From contig NZ_RXHU01000094.1 of assembly GCF_003955665.1 (NCBI RefSeq), positions 27,626-91,625 on the forward strand: DNA of 64,000 nt. Direction: 5' to 3'. Positions within the stretch are counted from its first letter, which is position 1; the number at the start of each line of letters is the position of its first letter. The position numbers were made by a program, and so were the translations under genes. The stretch is from Paenibacillus whitsoniae. Lineage in GTDB: Bacteria > Bacillota > Bacilli > Paenibacillales > NBRC-103111. This document shows positions 34,433 through 43,626 of the stretch, piece by piece. The notes below the pieces were generated by a model, which was not told where the DNA came from, did not search any database, and saw only the letters and a program-made list of their open reading frames with translations.

Positions 34433-35749
34433 ATGAATATGAAAAAAGCGGCAAGCCTGACGCTCTCGGCGGCATTAGTTATGGGAGCGCTGACCGCATG
34501 CGGGAACAACACAGATACGGGAGCGGAAGCTTCCACGGCAGCTAACGCCGGCAAAAGCAATGAACCGATTAAGCTGACATTCGCTTCGTGGAGCATCAGC
34601 GAAGCGGCGACCAAAGGCGCGCTGGAAGAAATGGTGAAAAACTATGAAGCGAAAACGCCGAATGTCAAAATCGAATTTGTCGGAATTCCTTTTTCCGATA
34701 TTAAACAGCAGACGTTCGTTATGGCTTCCACCGGTAACGCACCTGACATTATTCAAACATTCCCGGCCTGGTTCGGCTCCTATGCCGCTTCCGACATCAT
34801 TACACCGCTGGACGATCTGATGGGCAAGGCGTACGTTGACGATCTTATGCCGAGCTTTAAAGAAGATTTCTCCTACAACGGCAAGCTGATGGGCGTGCCT
34901 TGGGCACCGACGCCGTACATTCTTTACTACAATAAAGATATTTTCAAAAAAGCCGGCTTGCCGGACAAAGCACCTGCTACGATGGATGAACTGCTGAATG
35001 ATGCGAAAATCATTGCCAATCTGAAAACCGACAGTGGTCAAAAAATTTACGGCTTTGGCGAGCCTACTGATAAGTTGGCGATCAACGGGGAGATTGCGAT
35101 GCGCAATCTGTACAGCTTCGGCGGCTCGATCCTGGATAAGGACGGCAAAGTGAACGCGAATACACCGGAAATGGTGAGCACGCTGAATTATTACAAAAAT
35201 TTGGTGAAAGACGGCATCGGTCCATCCGGCGCCAAGCTGAAAGATCTGCGAAACCTGTTCTCCATCGGCCAATTGGGCATGTATGTGGACGGTAATTACG
35301 GCAAGGCCGTATTCCGCAATTTGAGCGGCAAAGGCGAAGAGTTCGATAAAGTCTGGGGCGCGGCTCCGATTCCAGCTGGCGCAACCGGCAAGAGTGTATC
35401 CATCGGCGAGGCGCACGGGCTCGTCATCTCCGCGGATTCCAAGCACAAGCAAGCAGCCGCCGATTTCATTAAATATTTGACGGATAAAGACGCCATCTCC
35501 ATCTATCACAAACAGAACGATGTTATCTCCGCGCGCAAGTCGTTAAGCTCGATGTTCACGGAGAGCGAGTTTGATAAAGTGCTGATGCAGCAAATGAACA
35601 ACATTCAGCCGCTGCCGAAAAATCATCCCGGCATGGAGCAAGCCTACATCGATATTGCCGATGCGCTCCTGAAAGTGTCGACAGATACCGCTCCACCAGA
35701 GAAAGCTGCGCAGGAATTGGATGCGAAGCTGAAAACATCTTTGAAATAA
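34433..35749 (+). CDS. ABC sugar importer, solute-binding lipoprotein
   Basis: 438 residues. Lipoprotein signal with lipobox LTAC, C23, then an Ala/Ser-rich linker. Family-1 sugar-binding fold (TFASWSISEAATKGALEEM; STGNAPDIIQTFPAWFGSY; GQLGMYVDGNYGKAVFRNLS), similar to the binding protein at 27204. AGGGAGG precedes the start. First gene of an importer operon divergent from the sensor-regulator. Confidence 0.94.
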   Translation: MNMKKAASLTLSAALVMGALTACGNNTDTGAEASTAANAGKSNEPIKLTFASWSISEAATKGALEEMVKNYEAKTPNVKIEFVGIPFSDIKQQTFVMASTGNAPDIIQTFPAWFGSYAASDIITPLDDLMGKAYVDDLMPSFKEDFSYNGKLMGVPWAPTPYILYYNKDIFKKAGLPDKAPATMDELLNDAKIIANLKTDSGQKIYGFGEPTDKLAINGEIAMRNLYSFGGSILDKDGKVNANTPEMVSTLNYYKNLVKDGIGPSGAKLKDLRNLFSIGQLGMYVDGNYGKAVFRNLSGKGEEFDKVWGAAPIPAGATGKSVSIGEAHGLVISADSKHKQAAADFIKYLTDKDAISIYHKQNDVISARKSLSSMFTESEFDKVLMQQMNNIQPLPKNHPGMEQAYIDIADALLKVSTDTAPPEKAAQELDAKLKTSLK

Positions 35750-35762
35750 TCGACAACCATCT

Positions 35763-35806
35763 GGCGGGAGAGTTCCTACGGACAGTCCGAAGGGGATTCT
35801 CCCACC
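35763..35806 (+). other. Intra-operon hairpin between binding protein and permease
   Basis: GGCGGGAGA (35763-35771) pairs with TCTCCCACC (35798-35806), one mismatch, and an inner CGGAC-A-GTCCG stem is contained in the loop. Same position as the hairpins in the other two importer operons. Confidence 0.65.
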
Positions 35807-35831
35807 TTATCCGGATAGGAGTGACCACTGT

Positions 35832-36794
35832 ATGAAAGGAAAAAGAATTTCAGAGCTGGCCAAGGATCGCGCTTTTTTACTCGTGTTGATTGTGCCGGCG
35901 ATTGCGATGCTGCTCTTTACGATTGGCATTCCGATTGTGAAGTCCATTTATATGAGCTTCTTTAAAGTATCGCTGCTCAGCATGAAGAACCAGCCCTGGA
36001 ACGATTTTGCCAACTATAAAGAAATTTTGCAGGATGGGGAATTTTTCTCCGCGCTGCGCGTCACCTTAACGTATGTTGTTTGCATCGTCTCTGTCCAATT
36101 TGTGCTGGGCATGTCGCTGGCGCTCATTCTTAATAGCTCGATTCGGTTTAAAAAATTTTTCCGTACGCTCATTCTCATTCCGTGGATTGTACCGACGATT
36201 GTCTCGGCGCTGCTCTGGATGTGGCTGTTCCAGCCGCAATACGGCTTGATTAACTATGTGCTGCAGCAGCTCCACATCATCGGCAAGCCGCAGGAATGGT
36301 TAACCAATATGGATCTCGCACTGCCGGCGGTTATCGTGACCGCGCTTTGGCGCCAATTGCCGTTCATGAGCACGATGCTGCTCGCAGGCATGCAGGGCAT
36401 CTCTGAAGACATGTACGAAGCGGCGCGGATTGACGGTGCGAATCGCAGGCAGATTCTGCTGAACATCACACTGCCTCTGCTGAAAAACAACATCAAGACG
36501 ATCACGTTGATCTCCATCATCGAGAATTTCAAAATGTTCCCGCTTTTCTGGATCATGACGGGTGGCGGTCCGCTGAACAAGACGACCACGCTTGCCATCT
36601 ACAGCTATAAAGCGGCATTCGTGCAGATGAATTTGGGCAAAGGTGCGGCGATCGGTGCACTGTGGCTCATAATTATGGTGATCATTTCCGGTCTCTACAA
36701 CAAGCTGTTCGCACTAGGTGAAGATGCGCCGGCATCAGGAAAGGGGAAGAAGCATGCAAAAATCCGCGCTGTCAAACAAAAGCAAGCTGCCTAA
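35832..36794 (+). CDS. ABC sugar importer, permease 1
   Basis: 320 residues, ATG at 35832. Six predicted membrane helices and EAA loop YEAARIDGANRRQILLNITL. The C-terminus is extended by a Lys-rich tail (KGKKHAKIRAVKQKQ) that overlaps the next gene by 41 bases. Confidence 0.93.
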   Translation: MKGKRISELAKDRAFLLVLIVPAIAMLLFTIGIPIVKSIYMSFFKVSLLSMKNQPWNDFANYKEILQDGEFFSALRVTLTYVVCIVSVQFVLGMSLALILNSSIRFKKFFRTLILIPWIVPTIVSALLWMWLFQPQYGLINYVLQQLHIIGKPQEWLTNMDLALPAVIVTALWRQLPFMSTMLLAGMQGISEDMYEAARIDGANRRQILLNITLPLLKNNIKTITLISIIENFKMFPLFWIMTGGGPLNKTTTLAIYSYKAAFVQMNLGKGAAIGALWLIIMVIISGLYNKLFALGEDAPASGKGKKHAKIRAVKQKQAA

Positions 36795-37605
36795 TCTCGG
36801 GCAGTACGCCTTGCTGCTCCTTTTCGTTCTGTTCCTCATCTTCCCGCTGTATTGGATGTTTGTCACGTCGTTTAAAGACAATTCCGTACTCTTCAACATT
36901 CCGCCGGAGTGGGTGCCGAAGAAGCCTGTTCTGAGCCACTATGCGAAGCTGTTTGCGGACAATTATTTTGTGATTTATTACCGCAACAGTCTGTTCGTGA
37001 GTTTGTGCACGACATTGATCACCCTGCTGATCGCGATGTTTGCAGGCTACGGGTTCTCCCGGTTTCATTTTAAATTTAAAAATGCCCTGATGTTCGCGAT
37101 CTTATCCACGCAGATGCTGCCGGTCGTTTCCTTGCTCATCGCGCTGTACGCGATGTACAAATCGTACGGCTTGCTCAATACACACGCCGGTCTGGTCATC
37201 GCCTTGACGACGGCTTCGCTGCCGTTCTCGATCTGGATGATCAAGGTGTTCTTCGACAACATCCCGCATTCGCTCGAAGAAGCAGCCAAAATCGACGGCT
37301 GCAGCCGGTTCGGCATTTTGTTCCGCATCATTTTTCCGCTGTCGAAGCCAGGGATTTTCTCCGTCGGCATCTACACGTTCATCCTGTCGTGGGACGATTT
37401 GCTTTATTCGCTTACGCTTATCAACAAAGACAACTTACGTACGCTGAATCCGGGCATCTCGATCCGGTACATGGGCGAGGTTGCCTATGACTGGGCGAAC
37501 ATTATGACGGTGTGCGTGACGGCGACGATTCCGATCGTGATTTTATTTCTGTTTTTCCAAAAGTATATGGTGGCCGGCCTGACCGCTGGAGCCGTGAAAG
37601 AATAA
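36754..37605 (+). CDS. ABC sugar importer, permease 2
   Basis: 283 residues from the ATG at 36754, preceded by GGAAAGGGGAAG inside the end of the previous gene; the upstream frame from 36718 lacks a ribosome site. Six predicted helices, EAA loop LEEAAKIDGCSRFGILFRI, C-terminus TAGAVKE. No ATPase gene follows. Confidence 0.93.
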   Translation: MQKSALSNKSKLPNLGQYALLLLFVLFLIFPLYWMFVTSFKDNSVLFNIPPEWVPKKPVLSHYAKLFADNYFVIYYRNSLFVSLCTTLITLLIAMFAGYGFSRFHFKFKNALMFAILSTQMLPVVSLLIALYAMYKSYGLLNTHAGLVIALTTASLPFSIWMIKVFFDNIPHSLEEAAKIDGCSRFGILFRIIFPLSKPGIFSVGIYTFILSWDDLLYSLTLINKDNLRTLNPGISIRYMGEVAYDWANIMTVCVTATIPIVILFLFFQKYMVAGLTAGAVKE

Positions 37606-37639
37606 GCTTAACCGAGAGGACCCGTGATTGGGCATATAG

Positions 37640-37677
37640 AAAGAGGCCGACCGGCATGTTGCCGGTAGGCCTCTTTT
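37640..37677. terminator. Bidirectional terminator after the third importer operon
   Basis: AAAGAGGCC (37640-37648) pairs with GGCCTCTTT (37668-37676), with an inner CCGGCA/TGCCGG stem and TTTT tail. It also faces the PspC-like gene. Confidence 0.88.
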
Positions 37678-37694
37678 GCGTGCGCATAGTCCCA

Positions 37695-37892
37695 TTAAAA
37701 ATGGCTGTACGGCATTTTCGGAATCAACATAGAGCCGACGAAGTACAGAATGATCACGGTGCCGAAGCTGCTCAGCGCCGCGAGAACCACGAGCAGACGA
37801 ATGAGGGTTGCATTCACGCCCAGCCATTCGGCAATACCGCCGCAAAGACCTGTTACTTTTGCATCCGCTGTCGATCTAAATAGTTTGTTCAT
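37695..37892 (-). CDS. PspC-domain small membrane protein
   Basis: 65 residues, ATG at 37892 with AGAGGAGATG upstream. The whole protein is a PspC domain: FRSTADAKVTGLCGGIAEWLG followed by a hydrophobic helix (LIRLLVVLAALSSFGTVIIL, about residues 30-49). PspC proteins act in envelope-stress responses at the cytoplasmic membrane. Monocistronic, shares the terminator with the importer operon. Confidence 0.9.
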   Translation of the reverse strand: MNKLFRSTADAKVTGLCGGIAEWLGVNATLIRLLVVLAALSSFGTVIILYFVGSMLIPKMPYSHF

Positions 37893-38149
37893 ATTTAAAC
37901 ATCTCCTCTTAGGATTGAAAGTGTGGTAACGATTTGTTTCATTTGCTTATGATCCTATTGTAGCGTTCGGACAGCCCTTTGAAAACGGACCTGCGGCGGT
38001 TTATGAGGCCCGCCTTAAGTCGGGGAATGGTTCCGACCTCCTAATTTCGTTAGCGTTGTGTGAAGGAAAATCATGTTTTCCTAAAAATTAAAACGGATTT
38101 TCCCAAACAAATCCTGGTTACGATAAGTGGACAACGAGGGGGGATTTTT

Positions 38150-38545
38150 ATGAATCTTATTGCTTACTATCGTCAGCAATTTATTGAATTGTCAGATCAG
38201 TTTGAACCGCACTGGAAGGAAGAGCGAGACTATCAATTCGGTTTTCGCTGGACGTCCACCGCGCATTCGACGTATAGAGAATTTTTTCAATTGACCCAGT
38301 TTCCGCAAGAGCCGATATATTTGATTTACGCGATCTTACTGCCCGAGTCGTTCAAACACACGAATATCGGCGACGCGGTTAAAAGCCTCTCATCACCTTA
38401 CGAGATGTCGATCTATTATGTTAGGGACAAGCTGCTTCTGACTGCTTGCATCTCCACCGAACGACTGCAGCAGACTTCGCTCGGTTTTTTGAATCAAGCT
38501 AGAGGAGAAATCATTGATGTTGTATTTTCTGCCATTCATATGTAG
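38150..38545 (+). CDS. Unrecognised protein preceding the germination operon
   Basis: 131 residues from the ATG at 38150, chosen for the GAGGGGGG just upstream; the frame is open further back to 38060 without a good site. No signal peptide, membrane helix or motif I recognise; aromatic-rich N-terminus (LIAYYRQQFIELSDQFEPHW) and mixed alpha/beta pattern. It lies 61 bases upstream of the GerA-type gene on the same strand, so cotranscription is possible, but no link to germination is shown. Real gene rather than shadow: good start site and no competing frame. Confidence 0.65.
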   Translation: MNLIAYYRQQFIELSDQFEPHWKEERDYQFGFRWTSTAHSTYREFFQLTQFPQEPIYLIYAILLPESFKHTNIGDAVKSLSSPYEMSIYYVRDKLLLTACISTERLQQTSLGFLNQARGEIIDVVFSAIHM

Positions 38546-38606
38546 GCGTTCATGCATAATTTGGGTGATTCTGGAGAAAGCTACGACCAAAAAGGAAGCC
38601 CAAGAT

Positions 38607-40001
38607 ATGGCACTGACAGAGTGGATCAGCGAAAGGCTGCAGCAACGTCCCGACATCATTGCCCAGCGGATCGAGCAGGGGCAGTTTGTGTGCACTATTT
38701 TTTATTTGCTGGATGCAATCGATTTGGAGATGCTGCAAACCCATGTGCTTCGCCCGATGATGCGCTCCTTCTCAGGGAACGTCGAGCAGCTGCTGGCGAG
38801 TATTTACCAAACGCGCACTTTTTTTCCGACAACCTATTTCATCAAGCACACCCCGGAAGAATCGCTCGACGGCTTGCTGTGCGGCCATGCGCTGCTGTGC
38901 ATCTCGGGACAAACGGCAGGCATTCTGTTCCCTTTTGCAGCACCGGCTAAAAGGGATATCAGCGTCTCCGAAAATGAGAAAACGATACGCGGCCCCAAGG
39001 AAAGTTTCGTTGAGGATATTTGGACCAACCTTTCCCTGATTCGGCAGCGAATCAAAAGCGAGAATTTGGTCATTGAGCAATTTATTATCGGCAGCGAGTC
39101 GCATACGATTGTCATGCTTCTCTATATGAAGGGACATGATAACGGCGAGCTCGTCAATACGTTCCGGGCCAAGCTGCAAAGCATTCAGGCGGTGCGTGTT
39201 CCAGGCAGCAGCTTTATCGAGGAGGTATTGGATGACCGTCTTTCCTCGCCTTTTCCCAAAATGCTCAATACGGAACGACCCGATGTGGTCACTTCCTCAC
39301 TGTTTGAGGGGCGCGTCGCCATTCTGACGGACGGCACGCCGAACAATCTTATTGCGCCGGCTACGCTGCTGGCGTTCGTGCAATCGCCGGAGGACTACTA
39401 TCAGCGGTATTTTTTTAGCAGCTGGATACGGATCCTCCGGTATTTCTTCTTCGGCGTCAGTCTTATTTTGCCCTCGGCGTACGTTGCGATCACGACATAT
39501 CATCCGGAGATGCTGCCGTACAACATGCTGATCTCCTTGGCGGCGAGCCGGGATATCGTGCCGTTTCCCGCTATTTTGGAAGCCTTGATGATGGAGATCG
39601 CCTTCGAAGTTATGCGGGAAGCGGGACAACGCATTCCGACGACGATGGGGCAGACGATTTCCATCGTCGGGGCTATCGTTATCGGCGACGCCGCGGTGCA
39701 AGCCGGGATCGTGAGTGCGCCCATGGTCATCATCGTGGCACTGACAGGTATCTCCTCGTTCGTGGTACCGCACTTTTCAATGACGCTGACGATTCGTTTC
39801 CTTCGGTTTGCGCTGTTGATGATTTCCGCGATGTTCGGGCTGCTCGGCCTCTTGATCGGCGTTTTCTTGATTTACATCCATTTATTGTCATTGGATTCAT
39901 TCGGTACGCCATATTTGTCTCCGCTAATTCCTTACAAATCGGAAGACATGAAGGATGCGGTTGGCCGGTTTCCGTGGACGTTCTGGCTGCGCAAGAAATA
40001 A
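38607..40001 (+). CDS. Spore germinant receptor A subunit (GerA family)
   Basis: 464 residues from the ATG at 38607 (AAAAGGAAG upstream). Soluble N-terminal half (about residues 1-270), then membrane helices in the C-terminal third (FFFGVSLILPSAYVAI; the GerA signature PFPAILEALMMEIAFE; TMGQTISIVGAIVIGDAAV). Located in the spore inner membrane in characterised systems, it forms the A subunit of a nutrient receptor. Slightly shorter than many homologues (about 480-540). Nutrient unknown. Confidence 0.93.
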   Translation: MALTEWISERLQQRPDIIAQRIEQGQFVCTIFYLLDAIDLEMLQTHVLRPMMRSFSGNVEQLLASIYQTRTFFPTTYFIKHTPEESLDGLLCGHALLCISGQTAGILFPFAAPAKRDISVSENEKTIRGPKESFVEDIWTNLSLIRQRIKSENLVIEQFIIGSESHTIVMLLYMKGHDNGELVNTFRAKLQSIQAVRVPGSSFIEEVLDDRLSSPFPKMLNTERPDVVTSSLFEGRVAILTDGTPNNLIAPATLLAFVQSPEDYYQRYFFSSWIRILRYFFFGVSLILPSAYVAITTYHPEMLPYNMLISLAASRDIVPFPAILEALMMEIAFEVMREAGQRIPTTMGQTISIVGAIVIGDAAVQAGIVSAPMVIIVALTGISSFVVPHFSMTLTIRFLRFALLMISAMFGLLGLLIGVFLIYIHLLSLDSFGTPYLSPLIPYKSEDMKDAVGRFPWTFWLRKK

Positions 40002-40025
40002 GGGCAAGAGGTGGTGGAATCGGCA

Positions 40026-41195
40026 ATGCTGCGACATGTTATACGGCTTATTCTCAAGATCAGTCTTCTCGCTGCTCTCTTGGCAAGCTTAACCGGCTGT
40101 TGGTCCAAACAGGAATTAAATGACCGCACATTCGTCTCAGCCATGCTTGTCGATTTGAATGAAAATGGCCAGACGGAAGTATCAACGTTGTTCATGCTGC
40201 CGAATCGGATCTCCACCGGCCTGAACTCGAATGTCCCAAATACGAAGCCGTTCGTGTTGATTACAGGATCCGGGGCAGATGTTGCAGAAGCGCTTCAGCA
40301 CATTCAACAGGATCTGCCTCGTACGGTCACTTGGGGGCAAATTCAAGTGGTTATCATCGGCGATCGATTTGCTAGAAAAGGGCTGAAGCCGCTCTTTGAT
40401 CACTTGATCCGGGCAACGGACTTCAGGCTGCCGATCTACGTGTTCTATTTCAATGGCATGGCGAAAAATCTAGCAAAGCTCGAGACCATCTTCGAACGGT
40501 TTCCTACGGAAGTGTGGCGCGAAGCTGCCCATATGAAGCAAGTTCCGCCCATTCGCATTCGCGAATTGCTATACAGTGTATGGAATAATTTCGGGGATTC
40601 CTACATTCCCGAACTGAGCATGAGAGATATGAAGCTGCTTTCCGAAGGGAAGACGGTTAAGTGGTCAGGCGTTGGCGGCGCTGCCATTATGAAGGACAGT
40701 AAAGTTATCGACCGCTTCACCAACGAGGAGATGCCCGGGCTGCTGCTACTTAAAAATCGGGTTCCTGAGATGTTGATCACGGGACAGCTTCCGGGCAACG
40801 ATGGGGTTTACAGCGCCAGACTCGAGGATACGAGGCCTAACGTCTATGCCATTCGCGAAGGAAGCAATGTGAAGCTGCACGTGACGATCGAAGGCAGCGC
40901 CGATCTGGTTGCGATTGAATCCAACATGAATCTGACCACGAGCGCGAATATCAAGAAGCTGGAAGCGGTAATTAACCGGCGCATTGAACAGTTGGTTCGC
41001 GGGGCGGCGGACAAAGCCAAATCCGAGCAGGTGGATACGTTTCAGTGGAGTGAGAAAATTAAATACAAATATCCGCAGCTTTGGCAGGAATGGTCGGATA
41101 ATCCCAGGGAGCAAATGTTTGCGCATATGAAGCTTGAGTTTGACATTAAAGTCACCCTTCGGGGCACAGGTGTAAGCCGAACGGCCACCATGTAA
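40026..41195 (+). CDS. Spore germinant receptor C subunit, lipoprotein (GerC family)
   Basis: 389 residues from the ATG at 40026; AAGAGGTGG lies just before it and overlaps the alternative GTG at 40011. Signal peptide with lipobox LTGC, C25, then the family start CWSKQELNDRTFVSAM. Family domains continue to the C-terminal Ger(x)C region. Follows the A subunit by 24 bases and is outside the membrane, anchored by lipid. Confidence 0.92.
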   Translation: MLRHVIRLILKISLLAALLASLTGCWSKQELNDRTFVSAMLVDLNENGQTEVSTLFMLPNRISTGLNSNVPNTKPFVLITGSGADVAEALQHIQQDLPRTVTWGQIQVVIIGDRFARKGLKPLFDHLIRATDFRLPIYVFYFNGMAKNLAKLETIFERFPTEVWREAAHMKQVPPIRIRELLYSVWNNFGDSYIPELSMRDMKLLSEGKTVKWSGVGGAAIMKDSKVIDRFTNEEMPGLLLLKNRVPEMLITGQLPGNDGVYSARLEDTRPNVYAIREGSNVKLHVTIEGSADLVAIESNMNLTTSANIKKLEAVINRRIEQLVRGAADKAKSEQVDTFQWSEKIKYKYPQLWQEWSDNPREQMFAHMKLEFDIKVTLRGTGVSRTATM

Positions 41196-41210
41196 GAGGA
41201 GCTGAGGAGC

Positions 41211-41432
41211 ATGCTGTTGCTTATCATTGGCTATGCAGTTATTGTTAGTTATCAGCTTGTACTCATGAAGCGACACAGCGTGGAAGCGAAAGAAAGAAAA
41301 GTGGCGTTCTCCGTCACTAGTGTATCTTTTCTGCTAGGTATGCTTTGCATTGTGAGGCCGAATTGGGTGAATCCGGACAAAGCCATTCGGTTCTTCTTTG
41401 AACCGCTGCAGCACTTTATGATGGGCAGTTAA
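41211..41432 (+). CDS. Small two-helix membrane protein in the ger operon (D-subunit-like)
   Basis: 73 residues, ATG at 41211 with AGAGGAG upstream. Two hydrophobic segments (residues 1-17 and about 33-47) joined by a basic loop (MKRHSVEAKERK). Proteins of this size and shape occur in some GerA-type operons of Bacillus relatives and are called D subunits; they modulate germination there. The placement between C and B subunit genes supports this reading, sequence alone does not prove it. Confidence 0.75.
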   Translation: MLLLIIGYAVIVSYQLVLMKRHSVEAKERKVAFSVTSVSFLLGMLCIVRPNWVNPDKAIRFFFEPLQHFMMGS

Positions 41433-41452
41433 TGCACGGGAGGGCCTCAAGA

Positions 41453-42589
41453 ATGAATAACCAAGGAACAATTACGGGCATGCAGCTTGGCGGGCTTATC
41501 TTTGTATTCGTGTTCTCGACAACGATCGCTTTCCTGCTCTCGCCGCTGGCGGGAGTAGCCTCTTTTGATGGGAGCATGTGCATGCTGCTGGCTGCGATTG
41601 CTGGAACGGCGCTCACAACACTTGGGATGCGCTTTGCGATGAGATTGCCTACTCAGTATGTGGGGATTTATGGCGGAACGCTCCTTCCCAGATGCGTGCA
41701 TAAAGCCGTGCTGATGTTCGTAGCTATTTTTTATCTCCATTTAAGTGCGTTCATTTTGCGAGAGTTTACCGACTTTTTTATGCCCATCTATTTGCGAGAG
41801 ACGCCCCCCGTCGCGGTGGCCATTTTGGTCATGCTGCCCATCGTCGCGCTTACCCAATCTGGTGTATCCACCGTATTTCGATTTGCCCAGGGGTGCTTTC
41901 TGGTGATTGGCGGATTGTTTATGTTCAAGCCGTTGTTTTTTATGAATACGATGGATTCGCCCATGTGGTACGAATTTACTCGAATTCACGATTGGAAGAT
42001 CATCTGGCAGCAGACGTATGCGCTCATTCCCTGGTACGGCGAGTTAATCATGTTCGCTTATATGGCGCCACAGTTCAATCCAGACCGGAACATCCGAAAA
42101 ATCATTTGGCTTGGCTCCATGGCTGGGACATATATCCTGATCATGGAGTTTCTCATGATGATGTTTTTCTTCGGGCCCAAGCTTTCCGCGGTGTTGGTCT
42201 ACCCTGCGTTAGAGCTGACGGGATTCATGCATCTGGGAGATTTCTTGCATAATATCGATGCATTGATTGTATCCATCTGGTTCACCGGATTTTTTATTAA
42301 ACTTGCGATCATTTTCAATTTCGGCACTTTAATCTTCTCGCAGGCCTTATCGCTGCGCCAACATAGAACAGTTACCTTCCCGCTAGCGGCTGCGGTCATT
42401 TCCATCTCACTGATTCTTGCCAAAAATCCGATCGAACTATCTGAGGATTTTAACAGCTCATGGGCGAGCTACGCGCTGTGTACGGAAGTGCTGTTCTTCC
42501 TATATCCGCTTGCAGCTTGGGTCAGAGGTAAGAAAGGACGCTCCGCGGCACTTGCAGCCGATATGAGCGCAGAGCCGCAGCAGCCGTAA
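41453..42589 (+). CDS. Spore germinant receptor B subunit (GerB family, APC-type transporter fold)
   Basis: 378 residues from the ATG at 41453 (GGGAGGG upstream); the alternative ATG at 41432 overlaps the previous stop and has no site. About ten predicted membrane helices throughout, typical of the GerAB/spore germination permease family related to amino-acid transporters. Together with genes at 38607, 40026 and 41211 it makes an A-C-D-B receptor operon. Confidence 0.93.
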   Translation: MNNQGTITGMQLGGLIFVFVFSTTIAFLLSPLAGVASFDGSMCMLLAAIAGTALTTLGMRFAMRLPTQYVGIYGGTLLPRCVHKAVLMFVAIFYLHLSAFILREFTDFFMPIYLRETPPVAVAILVMLPIVALTQSGVSTVFRFAQGCFLVIGGLFMFKPLFFMNTMDSPMWYEFTRIHDWKIIWQQTYALIPWYGELIMFAYMAPQFNPDRNIRKIIWLGSMAGTYILIMEFLMMMFFFGPKLSAVLVYPALELTGFMHLGDFLHNIDALIVSIWFTGFFIKLAIIFNFGTLIFSQALSLRQHRTVTFPLAAAVISISLILAKNPIELSEDFNSSWASYALCTEVLFFLYPLAAWVRGKKGRSAALAADMSAEPQQP

Positions 42590-42671
42590 GCCGCCCCCTT
42601 CCTTCTATTGTTCAATTTCCTAACATACATTTAGGTAAGGGAATTGAAAAGGAGAGGGGGCGACACGTACA

Positions 42672-43502
42672 ATGGGACCGATCACATTGAAGGAAGAGCA
42701 TCTCTTTTGGCTTGAGGTGCTGGATGACCATGCGCATTTTTTAAGAGATTTTTTATCTCCTTCGGAGACGAAATGGTGGCAGGAGGCGGAAAAATTTTTC
42801 CCATTGTTTCGGGAGGCGATTCGGCACGCCGAAGGGCTTCAACCGCTGGAGGGGGCGGAATCGCCGAATATGCAGGTGTTTGCCCAAAGTGTGTACCCGT
42901 TGGCGGATGCCTACTGTCGGCTGGAAGGCCATATGCAGCATTTACGGATCTGGAATAAAGTTAATTTGAACCTAACGCCCTCCTATTTCAACGGCACGAT
43001 CAACGAGAACAAGGAGTATCTGCGGCAGCTCTCGTACTGGGTCCGAGGCGTTCCAGCCGTGTCGCTCACGCTGACCGAATTGTTGGATATGTGGCTGGAG
43101 GACCAGCTAGGCCATGCCGTCCTGCTGCATGGACTGCTTGACCCGGTAGAGCAAAAGCTGGGGGCGGAAACCGATCGATTTGCCGCACAGTTCTCCTCTT
43201 ACATGGTAAAAAACCGTGCAATGACAGGCTATTTGCGGTTTACGCCGCCGGGTTTTCCGGCCGAGATACATTTTGCCAGGGAAGTGCTTGAAACCGTCAA
43301 AGCCTTTTACGCGTTCGTGGGGCGCATCGTTATTGAATACGAGAACACCGAGCTGCTTTCGAAGGCGACGCTGCGCTTTCTCGATCATCATTTTCCGGAA
43401 TCCTGCTATTTCATGCGTAAGTTAGCCGAATTCGTGCCGGATGCCCATACCCTGGAGCATTGCTCCATTCGAAGGCGGCATGGCAGCCCTTCATCAACTT
43501 GA
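42672..43502 (+). CDS. DUF2935 protein
   Basis: 276 residues, soluble, mostly helical, built of two similar four-helix halves. Repeated EEHLFWLEVLDDHAHFLRDFL-like pattern: KEEHLFWLEVLDDHAHF at the start, and WLEDQLGHAVLLHGLLDP, FAREVLETVKAFYAF, LDHHFPESCYFMRKL later. His and Glu positions suggest metal binding, as in haemerythrin-like bundles, but this is inference. GGAGAGGGGG lies upstream. Stands between the ger operon and coat genes; role in the spore is unproven. Confidence 0.85.
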   Translation: MGPITLKEEHLFWLEVLDDHAHFLRDFLSPSETKWWQEAEKFFPLFREAIRHAEGLQPLEGAESPNMQVFAQSVYPLADAYCRLEGHMQHLRIWNKVNLNLTPSYFNGTINENKEYLRQLSYWVRGVPAVSLTLTELLDMWLEDQLGHAVLLHGLLDPVEQKLGAETDRFAAQFSSYMVKNRAMTGYLRFTPPGFPAEIHFAREVLETVKAFYAFVGRIVIEYENTELLSKATLRFLDHHFPESCYFMRKLAEFVPDAHTLEHCSIRRRHGSPSST

Positions 43503-43508
43503 AATGAC

Positions 43509-43527
43509 TCCGCGCGCGCAGCGCGGA
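43509..43527 (+). terminator. Hairpin after the DUF2935 gene
   Basis: TCCGCGC (43509-43515), loop GCGCA, GCGCGGA (43521-43527), with only TTATTT behind it; a weak terminator. Confidence 0.5.
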
Positions 43528-43626
43528 TTATTTGCGTTCTGGCGTAGCCTTATGGATAAAACCGTACCTTGCGGCACATAGTAGATGAAGCGAGTCCATC
43601 TTCAACAAGAAAGGGAGGAAGCCGAC

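Noticed and set aside
38060..38149. N-terminal extension of the unknown protein at 38150
   Set aside because: GAGGGGGG directly before 38150 is far better, and the extension contains a GGAAAA/TTTTCC inverted repeat typical of non-coding DNA.
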